A stretch of 64,000 bases of DNA from NCBI RefSeq assembly GCF_016458275.1, contig NZ_JAEMHM010000015.1, positions 62,001 through 126,000 of the forward strand, in the 5' to 3' direction. Below the pieces are notes generated by a model, which saw only the letters and a program-made list of their open reading frames with translations, was not told the origin of the DNA and did not search any database. The position numbers and the translations under genes were made by a program. How positions within the stretch are numbered: the stretch's first letter is position 1; each line of letters opens with the position of its first letter. Below are positions 1-7,229 of this stretch, one piece after another. The stretch comes from Geomesophilobacter sediminis. GTDB taxonomy: Bacteria > Desulfobacterota > Desulfuromonadia > Geobacterales > Geobacteraceae.

Positions 1-906
1 AACCCGCCGCATCACGATCCGCTGGTGATGTCCAGCCATCCCGTAACCGGTGGCAATAGGTCAGGTTCGACCGGTGATGACCATGTTCCGACCGGAGATG
101 CCCATCACCCGCAGATAAGATACCCATGTTCGCAGCGATGATCCGCATGCTTCAACCTGAGACGTTCCTTCCCCAGCGCAACCACACGCTCAATCAACCC
201 GACCGCCCGTATACTTCGATAGAAGATACGCATCTTCATTCCGACGACACCGGTGGTTTCAGTCGTAGCTGCGCATCGATGGTCGAACCCATGCGGTTGT
301 GTTCACCAGGAGATGCCCAACTTCGACGTGGAAATACCTGTCTTCAACCTGGAGGTCTCCGTCTTCAACGTGGAGATGGGCATCACCAGCGCGATGATGG
401 GCATCTTTCACTTGAAGATGCCGCAGGTTCAACCCGACGACACCTGTCTCCTGCCGAAACAAAGCAGGGCCCCTTCCCGGTCATGCGTCTGGTACTGGTA
501 CAAATGCGGCATCACCGACGTAACCACACCCCTCTTCCAACAAGACATGGACGTCATCCGGCAAGGATATGTCCATGTTTCGGTTGACGACGTGCGTCGC
601 CAGCAAGACCATGCGCATCGCCAGGGAGAAGATGCGCATCATCGGCTAGAGGTATGCGGATCTTCTTCACTGGTGATTCGCTAGGTCGTACTGAAAATGC
701 GACTTCGTCAGCATGAACACAGGCATCTCCAGCTCGACTAAGGACATCGTCTGGCCGACGAAGAACATCACCTACTCGACTAAAGACATCATCAGCCCGA
801 CCAAGGGCATGATCCGTTCGACCATGCGGCATCTCCGAATGAAGTATGGGCATGTTCAACGTGGATACGCCCATGGTCAAACTGAAGACGGTTCATCGCC
901 AACAGG
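1..906. repeat. Array of about 39 degenerate 21-bp tandem units with near-palindromic core
   Basis: From about 70 to 900 the sequence is built of units 21-22 bp long. The best-preserved core is GATG-SS-CATC, for example at 97-106, 225-234, 375-384, 396-405 and 631-640, usually followed by a TTCAAC-like flank. Core starts fall at about 76, 97, 119, 140, 161, 182 and so on to 888, with occasional 1-bp slips. The core reads nearly the same on both strands. Because 21 is a multiple of three, open frames appear in several frames and on both strands, but none spans the array and none has a ribosome binding site. The array probably begins before the window. I do not recognise it; a protein-binding platform or a decayed heptapeptide gene are both possible. 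Confidence 0.75.
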
Positions 907-1131
907 CCTATGACCTTGAAAGCCACACCACAGAGGCCCATTTCCGCCCTTGGAAAGGTGGAGGTCATTGCAGCCCGCGGACCTTGATCCATAACGAGAG
1001 GCGGCATCTATTGCCTCAGAAGAAACGCACCCGATTATCCGCAGTTACATAAGCCTTCAATAAATTTGATCAATCAAGAGGCTGATTTCATTAGGCATTC
1101 TTTTATGTTATAAGGCCGGAAACGGTGGAGA

Positions 1132-1162
1132 CAGCGGAAGGGAGCGGGAAGCACCTCCCCTG
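1132..1162 (+). promoter_or_regulatory. Leader hairpin before first SRPBCC gene
   Basis: GGGAG (1140-1144) pairs with CTCCC (1155-1159), and an outer CAG/CTG pair (1132-1134 with 1160-1162) encloses it with a bulge. The block AGCGGAAGGGAG is also present before the paralogous gene at 3591, where a similar hairpin forms from different bases. Function unknown; it could set translation or mRNA stability. The gap 907-1131 shows nothing else I can name. Confidence 0.35.
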
Positions 1163-1179
1163 CGGATGGAGAAACTTCA

Positions 1180-1629
1180 ATGGCCACTCATCAGTTGCAG
1201 ACGGAAATAGCAATCAAGGCTGCGCCGGAGCGGATCTGGTCGATACTCACCGATGTGGAAGCCTATCCCGACTGGAACCCGTTTATCCGGTCCCTCCGGG
1301 GCGACCTGGTGCGGGGCGCCAAACTTGAGGTGCGGATTCAGCCACCCGGGGCTAAGGGAATGACCTTCCGTCCGACGGTCCTGGTCGCGGAGACGGGTCG
1401 GGAGTTGCGCTGGCTTGGCCATTTCCTGTTCCCCGGGCTATTCGATGGCGAACACAGCTTCGTGATCGAGCCTGCCGCTTCCGGCCAGGCGATATTCCGG
1501 CAGTGCGAGCGTTTCAGTGGGATCCTGGTGCCCCTTTTCAAGGAGAACCTCGACGGAGCTACCCGGCGCGGTTTCGAAGAAATGAACCGGGCGTTGAAGG
1601 CACGGGCGGAGGCGGGGATTGCACTCTGA
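1180..1629 (+). CDS. SRPBCC (START-like) family protein, copy 1
   Basis: The 149-residue protein has the SRPBCC/polyketide-cyclase pattern: an N-terminal strand with IKAAPERIWSILTD, then AYPDWNPFIRS, a central FRPTVLVAE strand, and a C-terminal helix ending in RALKARAEAG. Such proteins form a helix-grip fold around a hydrophobic ligand; ligand and reaction cannot be told from sequence. There is no signal peptide, so it should be cytoplasmic. It differs from the protein at 3591-4040 at only about 16 of 149 positions, so one is a recent duplicate. The start is the first in-frame ATG, with a GGATGGAG purine stretch upstream. It stands alone, with over 240 bp to the next gene. Confidence 0.85.
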   Translation: MATHQLQTEIAIKAAPERIWSILTDVEAYPDWNPFIRSLRGDLVRGAKLEVRIQPPGAKGMTFRPTVLVAETGRELRWLGHFLFPGLFDGEHSFVIEPAASGQAIFRQCERFSGILVPLFKENLDGATRRGFEEMNRALKARAEAGIAL

Positions 1630-1873
1630 GGACTCCGACTCAAACAGAATTTGAGCAAACTGGCGCAGGTAAACTATTCGGTGGAGGTTCTACTTTCTTT
1701 TCCGCAGTCGGATGGTTTTACGATTGTTGGATTATTGGTAGGGTACCAATGGATGCTACAACAAGGTGCCCCTGACTCTTATTGTTAGCGGACGGTATTC
1801 ATGAATTTGCCGGCGCATTGCAAGTCCTGCTACCCGCCGCTGTGCTCTCAGCGTTGGCAAACTTGGAGGAAAC

Positions 1874-2497
1874 ATGAATAGGATTGCGAGGCGAGCCTTT
1901 ATGGCCATGGCTGTGGCTTTAACAATGATTTCAGCACCGTGCTTCGCCGTTGATTTCACCACGCTTAGAATGGACTTTGCAGCAAAACCTAATTTTAACC
2001 CTTACGCAATTCAGGCAATAGAAAAAGCTCTAATTACTGAAGCAATGGATGCATGGAAGAAAGGTGACGCCGTCACGACTTTTAAGAAGTTTGATGAAGT
2101 TTTAAAAATATACCCGACAAGCATTGAAACCCACAAGAGGATGAGCGACGGGTTCAAGCACCTCCTCAGCATTGCTAATGAACAGCAAAAAGAACGGCTC
2201 AGAGAGCTTGTCCAACAACACAAGGATGCCGCAGATGGGATTATTACGTCAATCCTTTCATCAGGAGATGGAAGGAGCAAAAAGACTGCCTACAAGGTAA
2301 TAACAATTTCAGAAGAGTATATGGTGTTGTGGTACCGTGGTCTTAATTTCAAGAAAATCGAGCTTGATGACCTTGGCACAATCCCCTTTGACATAGCAAT
2401 TATACCCAATGAAGATGGAACAGAGGCTAAGGTTTTTTTCGATGTTAGCATCCTGAAAAACTCTGCAATAGCTGCGTCCAAGAAAGTATCACCTTAG
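1874..2497 (+). CDS. Secreted DUF4919-like protein
   Basis: The 207-residue product starts with a clear Sec signal peptide (basic MNRIARR, hydrophobic core, likely cleavage after APCFA near residue 25). The mature part resembles DUF4919-type proteins: FTTLRMDFA, then NFNPYAI, a TPR-like helical pair including MDAWKKGDAVTTFKKFDEVL, and PTSIETHKRMSDGF. That family has no established function; I name it from pattern with moderate certainty. GGAGG lies 4 bases before the ATG. The gene is clearly richer in A+T than the core genes of the window, which fits acquisition by transfer. Probable location is periplasm or outside the cell. Confidence 0.75.
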   Translation: MNRIARRAFMAMAVALTMISAPCFAVDFTTLRMDFAAKPNFNPYAIQAIEKALITEAMDAWKKGDAVTTFKKFDEVLKIYPTSIETHKRMSDGFKHLLSIANEQQKERLRELVQQHKDAADGIITSILSSGDGRSKKTAYKVITISEEYMVLWYRGLNFKKIELDDLGTIPFDIAIIPNEDGTEAKVFFDVSILKNSAIAASKKVSP

Positions 2498-2505
2498 GGA
2501 AGGAC

Positions 2506-2576
2506 AAGGGGCACGCCCATGAATTATGAGTTTCTCACTGCACTAACGCATAATTGCATGGGCGTCCCCCTTTTTG
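2506..2576 (+). terminator. Long hairpin with T-run after DUF4919-like gene
   Basis: AAGGGG-ACGCCCATG-AATTATG on the left pairs almost perfectly with CATAATTGCATGGGCGT-CCCCTT on the right across a loop of about 20 nt, followed by a T-run at 2571-2575. It lies between two genes of the same strand and most likely ends the upstream transcript. The next ribosome binding site starts only 7 nt later. Confidence 0.6.
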
Positions 2577-2593
2577 CCTCCTAGGAGGTCATG

Positions 2594-3163
2594 ATGAAAC
2601 GTTGCATTCTATGTTTACCCCTCTGTCTAGCCCTTCTCGCCCTCACTGGATGCTCTAACAATCTACGAATCCATACTGATTTTGTTCCTCCCGGGTCGCT
2701 TCGACTCGCGCAGGTGATGGTACTTGGGAAGCGTGCGGAGATCGTGCAGGCAAAACCTCTTTACGATGCCATCCTCGCGGATGGAATCCGGGATTCCGAG
2801 ATCGTCGACGGGAGCGTCGTCATGGCCAGGATCTTCTGCTGCGGCGGCATGACCGACAACCTGAGTTCGGAAAAGGTCAACTCTTTGATTCTCTACGTCC
2901 CGAAAGAGGTGACCGTCGGTCGAGGAGACATCGTTGAAGTGAGGGTTGGTCGCCCTCCGGAAAAGGGAGACGCCGGAAAGGTGCACCTCGTAACCCGGGT
3001 CGTGCAGAAATACGGGGGGAACGAAGAAAGATGCTGGTGGGACCCGAAAGACGACCGTCTCTGGCTAAGGGTGATTTATTGCGACTGGATGCCTAATGAG
3101 GGATGGATCAAGCAGGGAGGAACGAACCCGGCATGGTACAAGCTAGAGTCATCCGGCCTTTGA
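2594..3163 (+). CDS. Predicted lipoprotein of unknown function
   Basis: The 189-residue product begins MKRCILCLPLCLALLALTGC, a lipoprotein signal peptide with lipobox LTGC. Two ATG codons are adjacent (2591 and 2594); AGGAGG at 2583-2588 lies 5 bases before the second and only 2 before the first, so 2594 is preferred. The mature part has a CCGG motif near residue 78 and a C-terminal CWWDPKDDRLWLRVIYCDWM segment, with several cysteines that might form disulfides. I do not recognise the family. It precedes the first inverted-repeat element by 26 bp and has no obvious operon partner. Confidence 0.75.
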   Translation: MKRCILCLPLCLALLALTGCSNNLRIHTDFVPPGSLRLAQVMVLGKRAEIVQAKPLYDAILADGIRDSEIVDGSVVMARIFCCGGMTDNLSSEKVNSLILYVPKEVTVGRGDIVEVRVGRPPEKGDAGKVHLVTRVVQKYGGNEERCWWDPKDDRLWLRVIYCDWMPNEGWIKQGGTNPAWYKLESSGL

Positions 3164-3189
3164 GGGGACAGGACGATCTAATGTATCTG

Positions 3190-3397
3190 AGGCAAGCTGA
3201 GGTGTCAGGTCTGGACATGGACAAAGTGTCGGCCGTGGGGTGGCTAGAAACCAATAGATGCTGGATTAATTCGAACCTTCCATCGCGGTAAGGTCGATAA
3301 TCCGCTAATGCGAGGCAGAGGCCCAGAGGGGGTATCCGCGCTTTGACGGTGCACTTTTCGAGGTCTGTCCATGTCCAGACCTGACACTTTCAGCCTC
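3190..3397. mobile_element. 208-bp MITE-like inverted-repeat element, copy 1
   Basis: Perfect 22-bp terminal inverted repeats, GTGTCAGGTCTGGACATGGA plus CA at 3202-3223 and its complement at 3366-3387, lie inside slightly longer imperfect ends (AGGC-GCTGA and TCAGCCT). There is no transposase gene inside. An almost identical copy of exactly the same length is at 5194-5401. This is the layout of a miniature element moved in trans by a transposase outside the window. I see no clear target duplication. The stretch 3398-3590 after it holds no gene I can support. Confidence 0.7.
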
Positions 3398-3549
3398 TCC
3401 TAGTAAATGGGGCTTTACGGCATCGAAGACACCATCGATTCGGTGGAAACTGATGAACCGATCGGTCCACCGGGCTGACCGCGGGCCGAGATCAACAAGG
3501 CGGTACATGATGAGCGTTACGAGGGAAGGTTAAGGTTGCGTAGCGGAAG

Positions 3550-3570
3550 GGAGAGGGGGAGCGCCTCTCC
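3550..3570 (+). promoter_or_regulatory. Leader hairpin before second SRPBCC gene
   Basis: GGAGAGG (3550-3556) pairs perfectly with CCTCTCC (3564-3570) around a 7-nt loop, 20 nt before the ATG. It occupies the same place as the hairpin before the paralogue at 1180, but the stem bases differ while pairing is kept, which suggests selection on structure. Confidence 0.4.
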
Positions 3571-3590
3571 AGCAGACGGGAGAACTTGTA

Positions 3591-4040
3591 ATGGGCACTT
3601 ACCAGTTGCAGACGGAAATTGAAATCAAGGCAGCGCCGGAGCGGATCTGGTCGATCCTCACCGACCGGGAAGCCTATCCCGACTGGAACCCGTTCATCCG
3701 GTCCATCCGGGGAGACCTGGTACGCGGCGCCAAACTTGAGGTGCGGATTCAGCCACCCGGGGCTAAGGGAATGACCTTCCGCCCCTCGGTCCTGGTGGCA
3801 GAGTCGAACCGGGAGTTGCGCTGGCTCGGCCATTTCCTGTTCCCCGGCCTGTTCGATGGCGAACACAGCTTCGTGATCGAGCCCGTCGCTTCCGGCCCCG
3901 TGATATTCCGGCAGTGCGAGCGTTTCAGCGGGATACTGGTGTCCCTCTTCAGGGGAAGTCTCGACGGAGCTACCCGGCGCGGTTTCGAGGAGATGAACCG
4001 GGCGTTGAAGGCACGGGCGGAGGCAGGGATTGCATTTTGA
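3591..4040 (+). CDS. SRPBCC (START-like) family protein, copy 2
   Basis: Paralogue of the protein at 1180-1629: 149 residues, about 89 percent identical, with the same helix-grip signature (IKAAPERIWSILTD, AYPDWNPFIRS, RALKARAEAG). Substitutions are scattered and mostly conservative, so both copies look functional rather than one being a relic. There is no signal peptide. It lies between the two 208-bp inverted-repeat elements, which suggests that these elements or recombination between them shaped the locus. Likely a ligand-binding or cyclase/aromatase-like fold; substrate unknown. Confidence 0.85.
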   Translation: MGTYQLQTEIEIKAAPERIWSILTDREAYPDWNPFIRSIRGDLVRGAKLEVRIQPPGAKGMTFRPSVLVAESNRELRWLGHFLFPGLFDGEHSFVIEPVASGPVIFRQCERFSGILVSLFRGSLDGATRRGFEEMNRALKARAEAGIAF

Positions 4041-4198
4041 AATAGTTGTTTGTTAACGGTCTAGGCCTGTCCCTGGAGACTCCTTTTGGCTGAGAGAAAT
4101 GAATGGAGAGCACTTATCCAACCGCTTAGGTTTTCGACGTAAAATTGCCACATACTCGGATATTTCAACGCCCCCCCTGCCACCAGAGGTGATGAGAG

Positions 4199-5101
4199 AT
4201 GTTGGAAACTATAAATAACTTCCTGTTCAAACTTTTTGATGACTTCTCGTGGAAAAGGCTCTTCACGACGGTTCTGGCAATTGTAATTTCAATTGTTGGG
4301 TTGTTGGTATTTGAGAGATATACCAGTAGCTTTGAGCTAAATAGGATTCAGAAAGCGGCTGAAATATTATCAAATTTGCAAAAGATTGACACATACCATA
4401 CTCCATCAAGTAATGAGGTTGAAAGTGTAAAGCATCAGCTATTGACTGATTTAACAAAGTGCATAAAACAAAAACCACTAACGATCGAGCTTCCTGAAAT
4501 TATGTTGTCGGGTGTTTGGTCCACGAGGATTAAGAATTTCGTATCAGGAGCAGCCCCATGGTTAATTCTTGCAGTTTTATCGTTACCGGCGGCACTAAAC
4601 AGAAAGCCCCCTAATACAACCTCATTTGCTACTTTTGGAGTTTTTGCAGTTGTTTGCGGTGCTGCTGCCATTTATTTGAATTTAAATGTATCTGCGGTAA
4701 CCAGTTTTTTAATCTTCTCACTAGCACCACTAATTGTAGTTGCTGCCATTGGTATCGCCGCAGCAATTGCAATCCCACAATTTGCGGCATATCGCATGAA
4801 AGCATATGATTCATCAGCTATCGTTTGTTTGAAAAATGCCATAACAATCATTGAGTCATTTTTTATTGATCATACCAGATATCCAGAATCATTATCTGAA
4901 GCAGGTTTAATAAAATTACCTCCATCAATCATATTAGACTACAAACTCATGACTGAGGATACCTATTTTGTTACAGCCACGCATCAGAAGAGTGGTAGGA
5001 TTTATTTTAAGCTCTCAGGCGCTGATCAGATATATTCTAAAGACAAAGATGCCAAAGACGGTGATCTAACTGAAACGAATATGGAAAATCCAACGATTTA
5101 A
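4199..5101 (+). CDS. Polytopic membrane protein with C-terminal type IV pilin-like segment
   Basis: The 300-residue protein has hydrophobic segments near residues 20-37, 118-133, 142-160 and 165-195. The last runs into IGIAAAIAIPQFAAYRMKAY (184-203), followed by a helix and TRYPESL. This closely resembles the N-terminal helix and first loop of Geobacter type IV pilin (IGILAAIAIPQFSAYRVKAY from memory). The leader and GFTLIE prepilin-peptidase site are absent, so it should not be processed as a pilin. GAGGT lies 8 bases before the ATG. The gene is A+T-rich compared with its surroundings and sits between the two inverted-repeat elements. Function unknown; a membrane anchor or assembly decoy is conceivable. 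Confidence 0.75.
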   Translation: MLETINNFLFKLFDDFSWKRLFTTVLAIVISIVGLLVFERYTSSFELNRIQKAAEILSNLQKIDTYHTPSSNEVESVKHQLLTDLTKCIKQKPLTIELPEIMLSGVWSTRIKNFVSGAAPWLILAVLSLPAALNRKPPNTTSFATFGVFAVVCGAAAIYLNLNVSAVTSFLIFSLAPLIVVAAIGIAAAIAIPQFAAYRMKAYDSSAIVCLKNAITIIESFFIDHTRYPESLSEAGLIKLPPSIILDYKLMTEDTYFVTATHQKSGRIYFKLSGADQIYSKDKDAKDGDLTETNMENPTI

Positions 5102-5193
5102 TTGAAGTGAGATCTGAATCCTTCAGGTCCAGTCAAAAAGAATGTGCAAAGTCGTTCGATAATTAAAGGTGAGCTGAGGTGTTCGGTCTGGTC

Positions 5194-5401
5194 AGGCAAG
5201 CTGAGGTGTCAGGTCTGGACATGGACAAAGTGTCAGCCGTGGGGTGGCTAGAAACCAGTAGATGCTGGATTAATTCGATCCTTCCATCGCGGTAAGGTCG
5301 ATAATCCGCTAATGCGAGGCGGAGGCCCAGAGGGGGTATCCGCGCTTTGACGGTGCACTTTTTGAGGTCTGTCCATGTCCAGACCTGACACTTTCAGCCT
5401 C
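5194..5401. mobile_element. 208-bp MITE-like inverted-repeat element, copy 2
   Basis: The 22-bp terminal inverted repeats are at 5206-5227 and 5370-5391, with the same internal sequence as copy 1 apart from a few substitutions. Just to the left, 5170-5193 carries a partial extra copy of the end (GAGCTGAGGTGTTCGGTCTGG), a possible scar of an earlier insertion. The right end is 75 bp before the repeat-protein gene at 5476 and could supply part of its promoter region. Confidence 0.7.
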
Positions 5402-5475
5402 TTCTATCTGCATGGCTGCGAACGCGTTGTCTTGGATATGGAGGTCACGGAGAGGACCATGAGGCCGATTTTGCA

Positions 5476-7101
5476 ATGTCCACAACTGATGAAGTCCGTG
5501 AAAAGGCGAGAGGGTTACATAGAGTCATCGGATCAGTTTGGTTGGCTCAACTTGGAGGCAGCCACCGTGTGACGAATACCAATATCGCCAGGGCGTTAGA
5601 AGCCTTCCATCATCTAGTATCCGCCGGTGATGGGGGGCGTGTGCAAACAGTCGCTGTCGAATTGCTCGCCGGGAACCTTGAATGGGCACGTCACCGCATT
5701 GAGAGGTATTCATTCCATCTTTATGATACGAATGCGCCCATTTCTAAGCAACGTGAAGCGCTTGAGTATTGGGTTGTTCTAGAGCCGGACAATAATAAAT
5801 TGCATTGTTTTCTTGGGCAGTGTTGGCAAAAGGAGGAGGGGACGGGGAGCCAAAAGGCTCTTGATTGCTTTAAAGAGGCTTGCCGTTTGCGAGAGGACTA
5901 TCCTCCAAACTGGGCTAATCTAGGCAAAGCCCTTCTAGCAAGAGGGCGTGACGGTGCGGTTGATTTTCTCCAACGCCTTGAGCGCGTCGAAAAAGATTGT
6001 CCCCAAGCTATTGACGGTCACGTTCGAGCAATTCAAGCAAATTGCTACAAGCTTGCAGGGAAAGACGTAGAGGCTGCTGCGCTTCGCATGGAGAGAATCC
6101 GCGGCGGCAGTCTTGACGCGATTTTCTACAATGACGAAGCGAGAGCCCGTCTAGCTGCGGGGAATCCTTCTGGTGCTCTAGAGATTCTTGATCTTGCGGA
6201 CAAGACTGGTTGCGCTGACGAATTCACAGCCGGAATACGATATACCATTTTTCAGCAGACCGACCCTGCGCAAGCGGCAACCCTTCGCATGGAAAGAATA
6301 AACGCCGGCAGTCAAAGCACAATATTCTATTTTCAAGAAGCCAAAGCCCGTTTAGATGCTGGTAGTCCATTTGGAGCGTTGGATATTCTCGACCTCGCTG
6401 ACAAGAACGGCTGTTCTGATGACTTTACGATCTCGTTGCGATGCAAAGTTCTTCAGCAGACTGATCCTGCACAAGCTGCCGCCCTGCGTATGGAACTGAT
6501 CAGAGCCGGCAGTCGCAACACCGTAATTTATGTTCAGGAGGCAAAAGTGCGGCTAGATGCGAACAATCGCTCTGGCGCACTAGAAATTCTTGACCTTGCA
6601 GATAAGAACGGTTGCGAAAATGACTTCACAGCCGCAATGCGTGGCACAATTCTACAGCAGACAGATCCTGCACAAGCCGCTGCCTTGCGGGTGGAGCGAA
6701 TCGTTGCGGGTAGTCGCAACGCGGCGTTCTATACCGATGAGGCCAAAGCGCGGTTAGAGGCAGGCAATCCATCTGGTGCGCTTGAAATTCTTGATCTAGC
6801 AGAAAAGAACGGCTGTGCTGACGATATCACAAGATCAGTGCAGGGCGCAGTACTCCAACAAATCGACCCTGAAAAAGCTGCTGCTTTCCGTATGGAAATA
6901 ATCGATGCCGGAACTCAAAATGCCGCGATCTACGCTCAGGAGGCAAGAGCACGGCTAACTTCAGGCAACCCTTCTGGCGCACTAGAAATTCTCGATCGTG
7001 CCGAAAATACTGGCTGCGGAGGTGATTTCATAACTACAATCAGGGGCGCAATTCTCCAAGGGAGGCAGGCGGACCGGGAAGACAGTCGGACCGAGTATTG
7101 A
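5476..7101 (+). CDS. TPR-like protein with five exact 67-residue repeats
   Basis: 541 residues with no signal peptide. Residues 95-190 look like ordinary TPR helices (ALEYWVVLEPDNNKLHCFLG, ALDCFKEACRL). From residue 204 there are five repeats of exactly 67 residues starting at 204, 271, 338, 405 and 472. The pattern is RMERI-AGS, FY-EAKARL-AGNPSGALEI, LDLADKNGC--DFT and ILQQTDPAQAAAL. In DNA this is a 201-bp period from 6085. Absence of indels points to recent or homogenised expansion. Each unit should form two helix pairs, so a protein-binding superhelix is likely. GAGG lies 11 bases before the ATG, a weak site, so the start is less certain. Confidence 0.8.
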   Translation: MSTTDEVREKARGLHRVIGSVWLAQLGGSHRVTNTNIARALEAFHHLVSAGDGGRVQTVAVELLAGNLEWARHRIERYSFHLYDTNAPISKQREALEYWVVLEPDNNKLHCFLGQCWQKEEGTGSQKALDCFKEACRLREDYPPNWANLGKALLARGRDGAVDFLQRLERVEKDCPQAIDGHVRAIQANCYKLAGKDVEAAALRMERIRGGSLDAIFYNDEARARLAAGNPSGALEILDLADKTGCADEFTAGIRYTIFQQTDPAQAATLRMERINAGSQSTIFYFQEAKARLDAGSPFGALDILDLADKNGCSDDFTISLRCKVLQQTDPAQAAALRMELIRAGSRNTVIYVQEAKVRLDANNRSGALEILDLADKNGCENDFTAAMRGTILQQTDPAQAAALRVERIVAGSRNAAFYTDEAKARLEAGNPSGALEILDLAEKNGCADDITRSVQGAVLQQIDPEKAAAFRMEIIDAGTQNAAIYAQEARARLTSGNPSGALEILDRAENTGCGGDFITTIRGAILQGRQADREDSRTEY

Positions 7102-7157
7102 TAATTTGCTAACGTGTAAGCAAGAACGGCCCCCGGCCGGGAAGAAGCATCTGTCAC

Positions 7158-7213
7158 ACGGTAGGGCAGATGGTCTCCCTCCCCAGAAGGGCGGAGGAGC
7201 CTCTGTGAACCGT
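7158..7213 (+). promoter_or_regulatory. Structured leader ending at the ribosome binding site of the methyltransferase gene
   Basis: ACGGT (7158-7162) pairs with ACCGT (7209-7213). Inside, CAGA/TCTG, CTCC/GGAG and CCC-AGAA-GGG form a long interrupted stem. The AAGGAG ribosome binding site follows at 7214-7219, directly against the outer stem, so folding could affect initiation. It matches no riboswitch class I know. It resembles in position and purine/pyrimidine pattern the hairpins before the genes at 1180 and 3591. Confidence 0.4.
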
Positions 7214-7229
7214 AAGGAGACTTTCCGAA

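Noticed and set aside
126-880. Overlapping open frames on both strands inside the 21-bp array (such as 126-587, 253-684 and 554-880)
   Set aside because: They follow from a repeat length divisible by three; none has a ribosome binding site, none spans the array, and the strands are equally open.
1-906. CRISPR array
   Set aside because: Units are contiguous, degenerate and without spacers of regular length, and there are no cas genes in the window.
2506-2576. Long imperfect hairpin as a recombination site
   Set aside because: Position after a stop codon with a T-run fits a terminator better, and nothing else supports recombination.
3398-3590. Possible remnant of a gene after the first inverted-repeat element (GLYGIEDTIDSVETDEPIG in one frame)
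   Set aside because: Too short and interrupted to assign; no recognisable family.
1760-7130. Integron attC sites between island genes (GTTAGCG, GCGTTGGCAAAC, GCTAACG)
   Set aside because: The motifs do not fit RYYYAAC and GTTRRRY in correct pairs and order, and no integrase is visible.
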